NCBI GenBank assembly: GCA_023398165.1
Contig: JAEWSQ010000022.1
Location: forward strand, 1 to 64,000
DNA: 64,000 nucleotides
DNA from: Spirochaetota bacterium
GTDB lineage: Bacteria > Spirochaetota > Spirochaetia > Treponematales > Treponemataceae
Reading direction: 5' to 3'
The notes beneath the pieces are model-generated. The model was not told the DNA's origin. It saw only the letters and a program-made list of their open reading frames with translations, and did not search any database. The first letter of the stretch is position 1. The number at the start of each line of letters is the position of its first letter. Below, in pieces: positions 43,089 through 52,168 of the stretch. The position numbers and the translations under genes are program-made.

Positions 43089-43904
43089 CTATTTGGAGCT
43101 CACCCGCTTTGCAACATATGCAGATACTGCATTTAAACCGGCTACAATAACAAGCAGTATTACAGCAGTCGCATATGACTGCTCGACATTCATTCCTTCA
43201 TTCCAAAGCGCAAATAAATGCACCGAAAGAGTTCTCCCTGACCCGAATAAACTATCGGGTATTTGAGCAACGGTGCCCGCCGTATAGATTAATGCAGCTG
43301 TCTCGCCCACAATTCTTCCTATAGAAAGAATTATACCGGCGCTTATTCCGCTTATTGCGGAAGGCAGCACTATCTTGAAAACAGTACGAAGCTTTCCGGC
43401 TCCGAGTGCAAAACTTCCTTCCCGGAAGGTATCCGATACCGCAAGGAGCGCTTCTTCTGTTGTTCTCATAATGACCGGAAGAATCATTATTGAAAGGGTA
43501 AAAGAACCGGCAATCAGCGAGAACCGCCAGTTCAGTGAAGTAACAAATAAAAGGTAGCCGAATAACCCGTACACAATCGACGGGATGCCCGATAACGTCT
43601 CTGCAGTAATGCGGACCAGTGAAACAAATTTATTTCCTTTTTTAGCATACTCGACTAAATACACCGCCGCGCCGCCTCCGAGCGGAACTGCAATCAGGAG
43701 GGACAAAGCTGTTACCGTTATGGTATTTACAAGAGCCGGGAAAAGAGAAACATTTTCTGTCGTGTATTTTGCAGAAAAAAGTTCCAGAGAAATATGAGGA
43801 ACACCCTTAATGAGAATATATGCTACAATGAAAACAAGAACAGCAAGTGTAAAAAATGCCGCAGCGTACACCAGTATTCTTAAAAACCTTGAAGTACCGT
43901 TCAT
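43089..43904 (-). CDS. pstA: Phosphate ABC transporter permease PstA
   Basis: A 271-residue inner-membrane protein with about six transmembrane helices; the EAA-like loop (EEALLAVSDTFREGSFALGAGKLRTVF) is the contact with PstB. GGAAVYLVEYAKKG is a PstA signature. Follows pstC by 24 bp. Confidence 0.95.
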   Translation of the reverse strand: MNGTSRFLRILVYAAAFFTLAVLVFIVAYILIKGVPHISLELFSAKYTTENVSLFPALVNTITVTALSLLIAVPLGGGAAVYLVEYAKKGNKFVSLVRITAETLSGIPSIVYGLFGYLLFVTSLNWRFSLIAGSFTLSIMILPVIMRTTEEALLAVSDTFREGSFALGAGKLRTVFKIVLPSAISGISAGIILSIGRIVGETAALIYTAGTVAQIPDSLFGSGRTLSVHLFALWNEGMNVEQSYATAVILLVIVAGLNAVSAYVAKRVSSK

Positions 43905-43928
43905 AGTGCTGTTTACATATCTCCTTGT

Positions 43929-44789
43929 TTATTTAAACATCTTCCGTTTTATCAGTGAAAAACTGATATTGATTATCAGTATGAACACGAATAAAACAAC
44001 CGCCGTTGCAATGAGAGCCTCGCGGTGAAGATCCGCGGCATAACCCATCTCAAGAACAATATTTGCAGTCATTGTCCTGATGCCCTTTAGTAAGCCCCTG
44101 GGCATTGCAGCCTGATTCCCTGCAACCATAATAACTGCCATGGTCTCGCCGATCGCTCTTCCTATTCCGAGAATTATTCCTGCGCTTATGCCTGATTTTG
44201 CAGCCGGAAGCAGTACAAAGAAAACGCTTCTCTCATGTGTCGCACCAAGTGCCAGGGAAGCCTCGTAATAAGTCTCCGGTACTGAGCGCAACGCAGATTC
44301 ACTAACCCCGATAATAGTGGGCAGAATCATTACACCCAGAATTATAGAGGCTGCAAGCATGCTTGTTCCGCTTCCTCCGAATACATACCGTATAGAAGGA
44401 ACTATGACCATAAGCGCAAAAAAACCGTACACAACGGAAGGAATTCCAGCCAGTAAATCAACTGCAGGTTTTATGAGCTTATACAACGGTTTCGGACAAA
44501 ACCTCGCCATGAAAACCGCGGTCAGCACTCCGGTCGGTATACCCAGCACCAGAGAGAATGCCGTTACCAGCATACTCCCCAGGATCATCGGCAGTATGCC
44601 GAATATTTCATTGCCGGGCCTCCATACAGTCCCGCTTAGAAATTTCCCCACGCCGATTTTTATCATAGCAGGCACGCCGTTTGCGAACATAAAGAAGCAA
44701 ATGAGCGCTACCGCTATGATCGAAATACAGGCGCTCAGCATAAAGACCGCCTGCATTCCCTTTTCGTTTATTTGGTTATCTGTGACCAT
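43929..44789 (-). CDS. pstC: Phosphate ABC transporter permease PstC
   Basis: A 286-residue permease with about six helices and the EAA-like loop SALRSVPETYYEASLALGATHERS. The ATG at 44789 lies inside the end of pstS (22 bp overlap); the internal Met at 44756, after AAAAGGGA, is an alternative start that removes 11 hydrophilic residues. Confidence 0.94.
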   Translation of the reverse strand: MVTDNQINEKGMQAVFMLSACISIIAVALICFFMFANGVPAMIKIGVGKFLSGTVWRPGNEIFGILPMILGSMLVTAFSLVLGIPTGVLTAVFMARFCPKPLYKLIKPAVDLLAGIPSVVYGFFALMVIVPSIRYVFGGSGTSMLAASIILGVMILPTIIGVSESALRSVPETYYEASLALGATHERSVFFVLLPAAKSGISAGIILGIGRAIGETMAVIMVAGNQAAMPRGLLKGIRTMTANIVLEMGYAADLHREALIATAVVLFVFILIINISFSLIKRKMFK

Positions 44790-45628
44790 GCAGTTATTTT
44801 TCCCATGTAAATGTCTCTAACCTGTTCGGAAGAAAGACTTTCTACACCTGATTCTTTATTAACAATTATTGCAATTCCATCAATGGCAATTGCTGTTGCG
44901 GTTAAACCTTTTTCAATTTCACTGCTTTTTACCGCACGGGAAGCCATACCGATGTCGCAGATGCCTTCAATGGCACTGTTCATACCGGTTGTCGAGTCGC
45001 TGAGCATGACTTCAATCTGCGCATTCGGATTTATTTTAAGATATTCTTCCTTGAGTTTTTCCATTACAGGAGTAACAGATGAAGAACCTGCAACAACTAT
45101 TTTTCCCGCAGGCTTAAGGCCTTTGTAAGAACCTTTTGTTTCTACAGAGATATATCCTTTCCCTTCAACAACCTTCTGCCCCTCATTTGAAAGAATAAAA
45201 TCAATAAAATCCTGCGTGATTTCGCTTACCTTTCCTTTTGTTGCAATGTTAAAAGGGCGGGCAATTTTATATGCGCCGGATTTAATATTTGCAACCGTCG
45301 GTTCTGCTCCGTCAATTTTCAATGCTTTTACAGTAGAATTAAGCGATCCTAACGAAATATAACCGATTGCCGAGGTGTTTTGCGCAACGCTGGTCATAAC
45401 AACAGAAGTACTGTTTGAAATTGAAGAAGTCACTGTTGTGTAATCGACTTTTTTTCCCGATGAATCTTTCTGTTCGACTCCGAGCAGCTCAATAAAGGCT
45501 CCTCTTGTGCCTGACCCCTCTTCACGTGATATAACCGTAATTTCTTCATTTGCCGCTTCTTTTTTCCCTCCGGCGAAAATCATTGCCGAAGCCAATAACA
45601 CTGCAGCGAGTGCGGTGATTTTTTTCAT
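44768..45628 (-). CDS. pstS: Periplasmic phosphate-binding protein PstS
   Basis: A 286-residue exported solute-binding protein (signal peptide to ~Gly20, ending FAGGKKEA; no lipobox Cys, so soluble rather than lipidated). Phosphate-binding strands are REEGSGTRGAF, VAGSSSVTPVMEKL and the serine/threonine loop SDSTTGMNSAIEG. The first ATG (45634) abuts GGAGG, so the second ATG (45628), seven nucleotides from it, is the real start. Head of the operon pstSCAB-phoU-phoB-phoR. Confidence 0.94.
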   Translation of the reverse strand: MKKITALAAVLLASAMIFAGGKKEAANEEITVISREEGSGTRGAFIELLGVEQKDSSGKKVDYTTVTSSISNSTSVVMTSVAQNTSAIGYISLGSLNSTVKALKIDGAEPTVANIKSGAYKIARPFNIATKGKVSEITQDFIDFILSNEGQKVVEGKGYISVETKGSYKGLKPAGKIVVAGSSSVTPVMEKLKEEYLKINPNAQIEVMLSDSTTGMNSAIEGICDIGMASRAVKSSEIEKGLTATAIAIDGIAIIVNKESGVESLSSEQVRDIYMGKITAWSQITK

Positions 45629-45732
45629 GTTCATCCTCCAGGACTTTTAATCCGTATTTTTTGAAAACACCATGACCTCATTCGTAAAACCGGATACTGT
45701 CATTCGTTTTCACGACTAAAGTACGGCAGTAA

Positions 45733-45771
45733 TGTAAAAACACTCGATGACTAATGTTAAATGTATGTAAA
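45733..45771 (-). promoter_or_regulatory. Pho box of the pst operon
   Basis: On the minus strand TTTACA (from 45771), TTAACA (from 45760), a degenerate unit (from 45749) and TTTACA (from 45738) fall exactly 11 bp apart, the layout of PhoP/PhoB-type direct repeats. TACTTT just downstream is a candidate -10. The rest of the 45635-45923 interval holds a TATACGT direct repeat (45820 and 45839) of unknown role. Confidence 0.7.
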
Positions 45772-45923
45772 TTCAATATTTTTACGCGGAATTGCCGCAC
45801 TAATAAGGCTGCTGTATCCTATACGTCAAATCCTAACGTATACGTGAAGTACACGGAGGAGAAAGGCCTTTCCTTGCCATTTCAGGTTCTTGACAAAATC
45901 GCTAATAAAGGGCATCTATAGGT

Positions 45924-46493
45924 ATGCAAATTTTACAAGATAAAAACACCGAGATTCTTTCGCAGATTGTTGATAAAAAAATCATCGATGCAATGGCCGC
46001 TTTTATTACAGATGCAGACACCGGTTCTGTATCTTCAGCGGCTCTTGTGATTGCAGGTGTTTTCGGAAATGAGAGAGACTTCAGCCTGTTAATTAATAAT
46101 GATACGTCTGTAAAAGACAATGCAGAAAAAAGACTTATTTCCAGTTTCCATAATAACTTACAGCTGCTTGTTCAAAAAACCTGGGTGGAGAAATCCGACG
46201 AGGCTTTAAAGGAACAGGTATTGGAACGCTTGAATCACTGTTGTGAAAATGTTAATGCGATTGATTATGTTAAGTCCTACGAATCGTTCAATACGGTACT
46301 GCACGATGTAGTGTACTTAATGTTCGGACCTCAGGCAAAGAAAGACGATTTTTCAGAATACGCACTAAGAATAGATCCGGGATTTGGGGTTTTTTGGTGG
46401 TATCTGCAGAATCTCCCTCAAACATGCGCATGGGAATCCGAGAAAATCAGACTTGCACTGCTGCTTGGGATGTTTTTCTTAGCAAACTATTAA
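45924..46493 (+). CDS. Unknown protein ahead of the proline genes
   Basis: A 189-residue, mostly helical soluble protein I do not recognise. It is acidic, with no signal peptide, and ends in a hydrophobic helix (LALLLGMFFLANY) that could be membrane-facing. It is 12 bp upstream of proA and so probably in the same transcript. TTGACA (45890) lies upstream, but no -10 fits well. A role linked to proline synthesis is only suggested by position. Confidence 0.75.
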   Translation: MQILQDKNTEILSQIVDKKIIDAMAAFITDADTGSVSSAALVIAGVFGNERDFSLLINNDTSVKDNAEKRLISSFHNNLQLLVQKTWVEKSDEALKEQVLERLNHCCENVNAIDYVKSYESFNTVLHDVVYLMFGPQAKKDDFSEYALRIDPGFGVFWWYLQNLPQTCAWESEKIRLALLLGMFFLANY

Positions 46494-46505
46494 CAGAGGT
46501 TTCAT

Positions 46506-47765
46506 ATGAACCTGGAAAACAGTTTTATACGTCTGCGTTCAGGCGCGGATAAACTCGCCCAATTAAACGCAGGCAGTAAAAATGCGGCGCTTTTGTCTGT
46601 TGCCCGGTCTTTAAAGAATCATCAGACCAGTATATTAAAAGCAAATGAACGTGACGTAGACCAGGCGCGTGTAAAAGGAATGAAAGAAAGCCTTGTTGAC
46701 CGCCTGATGCTCAATGAAAAAAGACTCGATGCTATTATTGACAGCATCCATGTAATTATTAATCAGACAGATCCAACAGGTATTGTTGAAAACGGATGGA
46801 CAAGTCCCGAAGGTTTACGTATTAAAAAAATCCGCGTCCCTCTCGGAGTTGCATGTATAATTTATGAATCACGTCCGAATGTCACCGTTGATGCATTCGC
46901 AATAGCATATAAGAGCGGCAACGCAATATTATTACGGGGCAGTTCCTCCGCCCTTGAATCCAACAAAGCAATCGTAAAAGCAATAAAAGAAGGTCTAGTT
47001 AATGCAGGGCAAGACGGCATAAGCGATGCTGTTGAACTTGCAGATTCAGGACAGAGAAGCGAAGTCGATGAGATTCTCAATGCGGTAGGGAAAATTGATG
47101 TTGTACTTCCCAGAGGAGGAGCGGATCTCATAAAAATGGTTGTGGGAAAAGCCCGTATTCCGGTAATAGAAACAGGAAGCGGAATCTGCCACCTTTTTGT
47201 GGACGAAACAGCCGATTTGGACAATGCCGTTCAAGTTGCCCTTAATGCAAAGCTCCAACGCCCGGGAGTATGCAATGCAATCGAAGTGCTTTTAGTGCAT
47301 GAGGCGGTAAGGGATGCATTTTTACCAATGCTGGCAGAGCAAATCAAGGGAAAGGCACAGCTCAGGTGCTGCAGTAAATCGTATGAAGTACTTTCCAAAG
47401 TCGAAGGGCTCGATGCGGTAAAAGCGGGAAAAGACGACTTTAACACCGAATTTCTGGACACCATACTGGCGGTAAAAACAGTAAATTCAGTAAATGAAGC
47501 GATTGAGCATATTAATACGCATAATACAAAGCATTCGGAATCCATCCTGACAAAAAATATTGATAATGCATCTCTTTTTCAGAAAAAAGTCGATGCAGCC
47601 TGTGTTTACGTAAATGCTTCGACAAGATTCACTGACGGGGGCGTTTTTGGATTTGGTGCGGAATTGGGAATAAGCACGCAGAAGTTTCATATACGCGGAC
47701 CGATGGGATTATCGGCATTAACCACAACAAAATACCTCATCGATGGAGAAGGACATATACGGTAA
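46506..47765 (+). CDS. proA: Gamma-glutamyl phosphate reductase
   Basis: A 419-residue enzyme of the aldehyde-dehydrogenase fold, second step of proline synthesis: NADPH reduction of gamma-glutamyl phosphate to the semialdehyde. The catalytic Cys lies in LQRPGVCNAIEVLLVH; YESRPNVTVDAF, LRGSSSALESNKA and NASTRFTDGGVFGFGAE are family signatures. CAGAGG precedes the ATG. Order in the operon is proA-proB-proC. Confidence 0.97.
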   Translation: MNLENSFIRLRSGADKLAQLNAGSKNAALLSVARSLKNHQTSILKANERDVDQARVKGMKESLVDRLMLNEKRLDAIIDSIHVIINQTDPTGIVENGWTSPEGLRIKKIRVPLGVACIIYESRPNVTVDAFAIAYKSGNAILLRGSSSALESNKAIVKAIKEGLVNAGQDGISDAVELADSGQRSEVDEILNAVGKIDVVLPRGGADLIKMVVGKARIPVIETGSGICHLFVDETADLDNAVQVALNAKLQRPGVCNAIEVLLVHEAVRDAFLPMLAEQIKGKAQLRCCSKSYEVLSKVEGLDAVKAGKDDFNTEFLDTILAVKTVNSVNEAIEHINTHNTKHSESILTKNIDNASLFQKKVDAACVYVNASTRFTDGGVFGFGAELGISTQKFHIRGPMGLSALTTTKYLIDGEGHIR

Positions 47766-47770
47766 CTACC

Positions 47771-48595
47771 ATGGAACAAAAAGCAGCAGAAAAAAAAGAC
47801 TTATCCATTCAGGATATTATTGCTCAGGCAAGAAAAATTGTTATAAAAATAGGTTCAAATACGCTTGCAAAAGCCGACGGTAAAATGAATCTGGATTTTA
47901 TGCAGGAATTCGCCGATCAGTGTGCCCGCCTCATTGAAAAAGGCAAACAGATTGTTATTGTCTCTTCAGGGGCACAAGTAGCCGGGGTCTCGACGCTCGA
48001 CCGCTGGGCAAGGAAAAAAGATATTCACTACCGGCAGGCGCTGTGTGCAATCGGGCAGGTTGAACTCATGGATAAATGGCGCGATGTCTTTAATAAAAAG
48101 GAATTGCATATAGGGCAGATTCTTCTTACAAAAGATGACTTTCAAGATGATCACCGCACCCTCAACATGAGAAATACTTTATTCACTCTTGTCGATGAAG
48201 GGGTTATTCCCATTATTAATGAAAACGATTCTGTTTCGTTTGATGAAATCCGCATCGGCGACAACGATAACTTAAGCGCATTAACGGCAATACTGTGGAA
48301 CGCAGACGTGCTTATTCTTTTCAGCGACATTGACGGGGTATTTACCAACAATCCAAAAACAGATCCGAATGCTAAACTCATAGAGCGAGTTGCCAATATG
48401 GAAGATCTCCGCTCTCAAATTACCATAGGAACAACAAACGCTTTCGGCACAGGCGGTATGACCACAAAACTGGAGGCTGCCGAGCGTTTAATTGAATACG
48501 GCATCCCTATGATACTTGCAAACGGCTCTCATGAAAGAATTCTTGAGAAACTTGCAGACGGAAGTAAAAAAGCGACATTATTTTATCCGTCGTGA
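47771..48595 (+). CDS. proB: Glutamate 5-kinase, PUA-less
   Basis: A 274-residue amino-acid kinase that makes gamma-glutamyl phosphate. IVIKIGSNTL, IVSSGAQVAGV, PIINENDSVSFDEI and FSDIDGVFTNNP are the kinase motifs, and FGTGGMTTKLEAA closes the fold. There is no C-terminal PUA domain, unlike E. coli ProB. The site before the ATG is weak (GAAGGA 16 nt upstream), so it may rely on coupling with proA 5 bp away. Confidence 0.95.
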   Translation: MEQKAAEKKDLSIQDIIAQARKIVIKIGSNTLAKADGKMNLDFMQEFADQCARLIEKGKQIVIVSSGAQVAGVSTLDRWARKKDIHYRQALCAIGQVELMDKWRDVFNKKELHIGQILLTKDDFQDDHRTLNMRNTLFTLVDEGVIPIINENDSVSFDEIRIGDNDNLSALTAILWNADVLILFSDIDGVFTNNPKTDPNAKLIERVANMEDLRSQITIGTTNAFGTGGMTTKLEAAERLIEYGIPMILANGSHERILEKLADGSKKATLFYPS

Positions 48596-48642
48596 ATGAG
48601 ATATAACTGAAGTTTTCTTAACACTATTTTGGAGAATATACT

Positions 48643-49482
48643 ATGAAAGGTGCAAGAGTAGGTTTTATTGGCTGCGGTGTAATGGGCGAAGCCCTCATCC
48701 GCGCAATCTGCAAACAGATTAATCCGGGTCAGGTTTTTGTATTTGATACTGACGCAGGTAAATCATCACAATTAATTAAAGAACTCGGCTGCACACAGGT
48801 AAAAAATGCCGGTGAAATAGCGCTCAAATCGACCCATATTTTTTTAGCAGTTAAACCGGCTGTAATTCCGTCGGTACTGAAAGAAATTGCCCCCATATTC
48901 GGACCGGCAAGTTCACTGTCGCATATGCCGGTTATTATTTCTATTGCAGCCGGTGTGAATCTTTGTGTACTAACAGAAAATCTTACTATTCCCGGCAATC
49001 AGAAAAAAATTCAATGCATACGGTTAATGCCCAATCTTCCGGCTATTGCCGGTGAATCGATGATAGCTCTCTGCGCAGGAAGCGATGTCGATTTAAAAGA
49101 AATTGAAACGGTAAAAATGCTTCTTTCCAAAGCTGGAAAAGTTGAACAGGTAAGCGAGAACCTAATGGACGGAGTAACTGCCGTGTCCGGTTCTGGTCCT
49201 GCTTACGGCTTTATGTTCATTGAAGCCCTGGCAGATGCGGCAGTCTCATTCGGCATCCCCCGCAAACAGGCTTACATTTATGCAGCCCAGACTTTAAAAG
49301 GAGCTGCAGAAACCGTACTTGTTACCGGAAGACACCCGGCAGAATTAAAAGATTCCGTTTGCTCTCCTGCAGGAACGACGATTGAAGCTGTCAGGGTTCT
49401 TGAAGAGGAAGGTTTCAGGGCTTCTATTATAAAAGCCGCACAGGCTGCCTTTGAAAAATCTATAGCGCTTGGGAAAAAATAG
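48643..49482 (+). CDS. proC: Pyrroline-5-carboxylate reductase
   Basis: A 279-residue NAD(P)H enzyme completing proline synthesis. The Rossmann loop is VGFIGCGVMGEALIRA; VSGSGPAYGFMFIEALADA and SVCSPAGTTIEAVRVLEE are ProC signatures. TGGAG lies nine nucleotides before the ATG. It follows proB by 47 bp. Confidence 0.95.
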   Translation: MKGARVGFIGCGVMGEALIRAICKQINPGQVFVFDTDAGKSSQLIKELGCTQVKNAGEIALKSTHIFLAVKPAVIPSVLKEIAPIFGPASSLSHMPVIISIAAGVNLCVLTENLTIPGNQKKIQCIRLMPNLPAIAGESMIALCAGSDVDLKEIETVKMLLSKAGKVEQVSENLMDGVTAVSGSGPAYGFMFIEALADAAVSFGIPRKQAYIYAAQTLKGAAETVLVTGRHPAELKDSVCSPAGTTIEAVRVLEEEGFRASIIKAAQAAFEKSIALGKK

Positions 49483-49504
49483 ATATACTTTTAAAGCGGG
49501 TATC

Positions 49505-50533
49505 ATGAGAAAGGAAGAACAGAATAAAAAACCGGTGATTACCGATGATGAAAAATTTATTCGTCATGTTGAAGACATGATAGAACCCTCAGATGTTTCA
49601 GATCTCATCTGTATAAGCTCCTTAAAAAAACTGCTTCCATCATCAGTATTCAAACAAATTCTCTATAAAACTTCTAAAAAAAATCCTCACATAGGATTTG
49701 TCATTGAGCCCTACTGTCTTTTTCTTTTCTTTAAAATACGGGATTTAGAAAAGGCACAGGCAATGCTCCCGGACCGGTATAAACTCATGAAGTCCCGTGT
49801 TTTTGCAGATGAAGAACCGGATTACTATTTCGGCATGGGCGTGTTTAATACAAAGGCGACAACCTTCTGGGGCAGCCGTCTGGAAGTGTACCTCATTGCC
49901 AAAGATACTGCATCAGATATTACTTCATGGATATTTCTTGATATTCTGAGCAACACCATTATTTCACATCCTGCAAAGGGCATCACAGATCCGAACACGG
50001 TAAAGGCTTTATATACCACCAATTCCAAAGGGGAAGTCTTTCTTGATTTTCTAAAGCAAAAGTCGCATACGGGCTTAAGTCTCAAAGGGAAATTCACGAA
50101 TGGAAAACTGCGTCCGCTTGAACAGGATTTATGGATTATGGGAAATGCGTCCGTCGCATTCAGCCGTAACTATGTAAAAAAAGGAGAGGATCCCTTTGCA
50201 GTTATCTTTGATCCGGCAGAAGTTAAGCAGGCGCTCGACATTCCCGTTACTGACATAACTATTCTTTCAAACACTATTGTACCGGACTGGGCCGATAATA
50301 CTCTTGTTAAGGCAGTGTGCTTCCCGTATGCCCAGCACTATATTGCCGACAGCCCGGGACTCCGCACCTTTGTGAAAGATCCTGATGACATGATAATAAA
50401 ATATAATGCTCTCTCAGAAAAGCCGAAGCTGAAAACTTTTTGCGCGAGAGGTACAAAACTGCAGCTTTTTTTGATGACGGCGTTATCGGCATTGGCAAAT
50501 ATCATACTCTTAATGCTTCTGCTTAATACGTAA
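49505..50533 (+). CDS. Unknown protein with C-terminal membrane helix, after proC
   Basis: A 342-residue protein. The core (~60-280) is beta-rich; stretches such as EVYLIAKDTASDITSWIFLDILSNT recall the acetoacetate-decarboxylase/DUF2071-like group, but this is a weak impression. A C-terminal hydrophobic helix (ALSALANIILLMLLLN) would anchor it in the membrane. Start chosen at ATG 49505; an in-frame codon at 49469 overlaps proC. Function unknown. Confidence 0.65.
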   Translation: MRKEEQNKKPVITDDEKFIRHVEDMIEPSDVSDLICISSLKKLLPSSVFKQILYKTSKKNPHIGFVIEPYCLFLFFKIRDLEKAQAMLPDRYKLMKSRVFADEEPDYYFGMGVFNTKATTFWGSRLEVYLIAKDTASDITSWIFLDILSNTIISHPAKGITDPNTVKALYTTNSKGEVFLDFLKQKSHTGLSLKGKFTNGKLRPLEQDLWIMGNASVAFSRNYVKKGEDPFAVIFDPAEVKQALDIPVTDITILSNTIVPDWADNTLVKAVCFPYAQHYIADSPGLRTFVKDPDDMIIKYNALSEKPKLKTFCARGTKLQLFLMTALSALANIILLMLLLNT

Positions 50534-50570
50534 CAGAACTGCAGCACCTATATTCTAAAAAAATTTTTCC

Positions 50571-51518
50571 TCATGTAAGACCGCACAGCTCGAGACTTTT
50601 TTGCCATACCTTTTCTGCTTCTTTTACATCCCTTGCATGCACGGCCGGTCTCTCTCGTGAGGTTAGATTAAAGTACTGTCCTGTTATACCTTCCATCTGA
50701 GGAGAAGAACAAAGGTAATATAGAGCTTCCGCTGATACCGAAGGATGAAGGGCTTTTTTAAGTACATGAGTCTCTTTCCATGAACGGTACGCCTCACTGT
50801 TGTTGTTCCCTATGTTTGTTTTTACGTTGCCCGGATGCATTGCATTAACCGTTACTCCATAGTCTTTTAAACGATCTGCAAATTGTATCATGGTCAAAAG
50901 CTGTGCGGTTTTTGCAGCTCCGTAGCTCTTAAGTCCTGAGTAAAAGTGTCTTTTCCAGTCAAGATCATTAAGATGTACTCCTGCCAAAGCAAAACGGTGA
51001 CCCTCGGAATTAACATAGAGTATTTTCCCTTTTTTACGCTGAATAAGGGTTTCCATGAGAAGATATGTCAGTAAAAATGAACCCAGATGATTTACTTGAA
51101 AAACAATTTCAATATTGTCTTTACTGTATTCTCTATTCTCATAATATACACCTGCATTAAAAATGAGGTAATCAATTTCTCTTCCATTATCAATAAGAAT
51201 CTCAGCCGCCTTCTTTACATCAGCGAGGGATGAGAAGTCACATACTATGGTCGTTATCCGGGTATTGTACTTACTCGTAATTTCCTCTTCAAGCAGACGG
51301 CTCTTTTGCGCACTCCGGTTTATGCAGATAAGCTCAGCTCCTTTTGAAGCAAAGAGAAGAGCCGTTTCATGTCCTATACCGGAGGTAGATCCTGTGATGA
51401 CTGCCGTTTTTCCTGACAAAGACTCGTAACAGGGAAGAGGACTCTTTTTTGAATTCCTCACAAGATCGGTCATTTCGCTTATTCTGTACTGCAGCAGGTA
51501 TGATATGAGTTTAATCAT
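50571..51518 (-). CDS. Short-chain dehydrogenase/reductase
   Basis: A 315-residue SDR resembling the retinol-dehydrogenase/WW-domain-oxidoreductase group. The cofactor loop is TGSTSGIGHETAL, the structural motif IFNAGVYYEN (NAG), and the active site Ser in LYVNSEGHR with Tyr/Lys in YGAAK. INRSAQ after the second strand suggests NADP. The substrate is unknown. It overlaps the NTF2-like gene by 4 bp (ATGA). Confidence 0.88.
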   Translation of the reverse strand: MIKLISYLLQYRISEMTDLVRNSKKSPLPCYESLSGKTAVITGSTSGIGHETALLFASKGAELICINRSAQKSRLLEEEITSKYNTRITTIVCDFSSLADVKKAAEILIDNGREIDYLIFNAGVYYENREYSKDNIEIVFQVNHLGSFLLTYLLMETLIQRKKGKILYVNSEGHRFALAGVHLNDLDWKRHFYSGLKSYGAAKTAQLLTMIQFADRLKDYGVTVNAMHPGNVKTNIGNNNSEAYRSWKETHVLKKALHPSVSAEALYYLCSSPQMEGITGQYFNLTSRERPAVHARDVKEAEKVWQKSLELCGLT

Positions 51519-51955
51519 CCGAACCTCTTTTTCATAAATCGCCGGTAGCCTTTCCTAATGAACTGTATATTGTCAAAAATGTCGCCCCACAGGTCATAAT
51601 AATCCCGCTGCTCAATAATCTTTCCATCCTTCAGCGTTATACGGGAGCTCCCATAAATAGACGATTTAGGATATTTTTTATACGATAGTACCATCTCCCA
51701 TTCAACGAAAATAATATTCCCGTCCATTACTGTATTATGAATACGGTATTCCAGATCCCTTGATCGTTTTGCAAGCCGGTCTGTCATTGCAGAAAATTCC
51801 CTCATACCCCGAATTTCCTGTATAGAATCCTTAAAAAAAATGTCATCGTGATAGTAGAGAAGCATTCCGCTCCACTCAATTACACCCTTTTCTTTGTAGA
51901 CATTCTTCCATAACTCTGCAAGCTGTTCTGCACTGGTAATTCTATATTCGTTCAG
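51515..51955 (-). CDS. NTF2/SnoaL-like protein with probable CUG start
   Basis: A ~146-residue small-pocket protein of the NTF2/SnoaL-like fold. The region YHDDIFFKDSIQEIRG and the strand TLKDGKIIEQRDYYDLW are typical of such domains in SDR-linked pairs. The first ATG (51865) would cut off ~30 coding residues (EYRITSAEQLAELWKNVYKE). The open frame has no ATG, GTG or TTG in that part. TAAAGGAG (51970-51963) is placed seven nucleotides before an in-frame CTG (51955), or four before ATC (51958). Coupled to the SDR. Confidence 0.7.
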   Translation of the reverse strand: MNEYRITSAEQLAELWKNVYKEKGVIEWSGMLLYYHDDIFFKDSIQEIRGMREFSAMTDRLAKRSRDLEYRIHNTVMDGNIIFVEWEMVLSYKKYPKSSIYGSSRITLKDGKIIEQRDYYDLWGDIFDNIQFIRKGYRRFMKKRFG

Positions 51956-52092
51956 GATAAGGCTCCTTTATTAGAAATTATTCTGCCGTTCAATACGTAT
52001 AACAGTTTAGTTTCAGTCTATGGGTCAAGATGTCTTTTGTCAAGTTTGCACTTGCTTCCGCAGCTTCTGCCCTTACAATCACAATGAATCAA

Positions 52093-52137
52093 TAAAAAAA
52101 CACGGTACCGCACTGTGTCAGCGTATACCGTGTTTTT
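52093..52137 (-). terminator. Intrinsic terminator after thrS
   Basis: CACGGTA (52101-52107) pairs with TACCGTG (52126-52132), extended by A/T pairs. A run of seven A at 52094-52100 is the minus-strand U tract. Confidence 0.8.
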
Positions 52138-52168
52138 ACTTACATTATGATCGCCTGTTCAGGAAAGC

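Noticed and set aside
45820..45845. TATACGT repeats as an operator for the gene at 45924
   Set aside because: The arms are only 7 bp, lie about 80 bp from the start and no promoter fits around them. Mentioned under the Pho box but not called.
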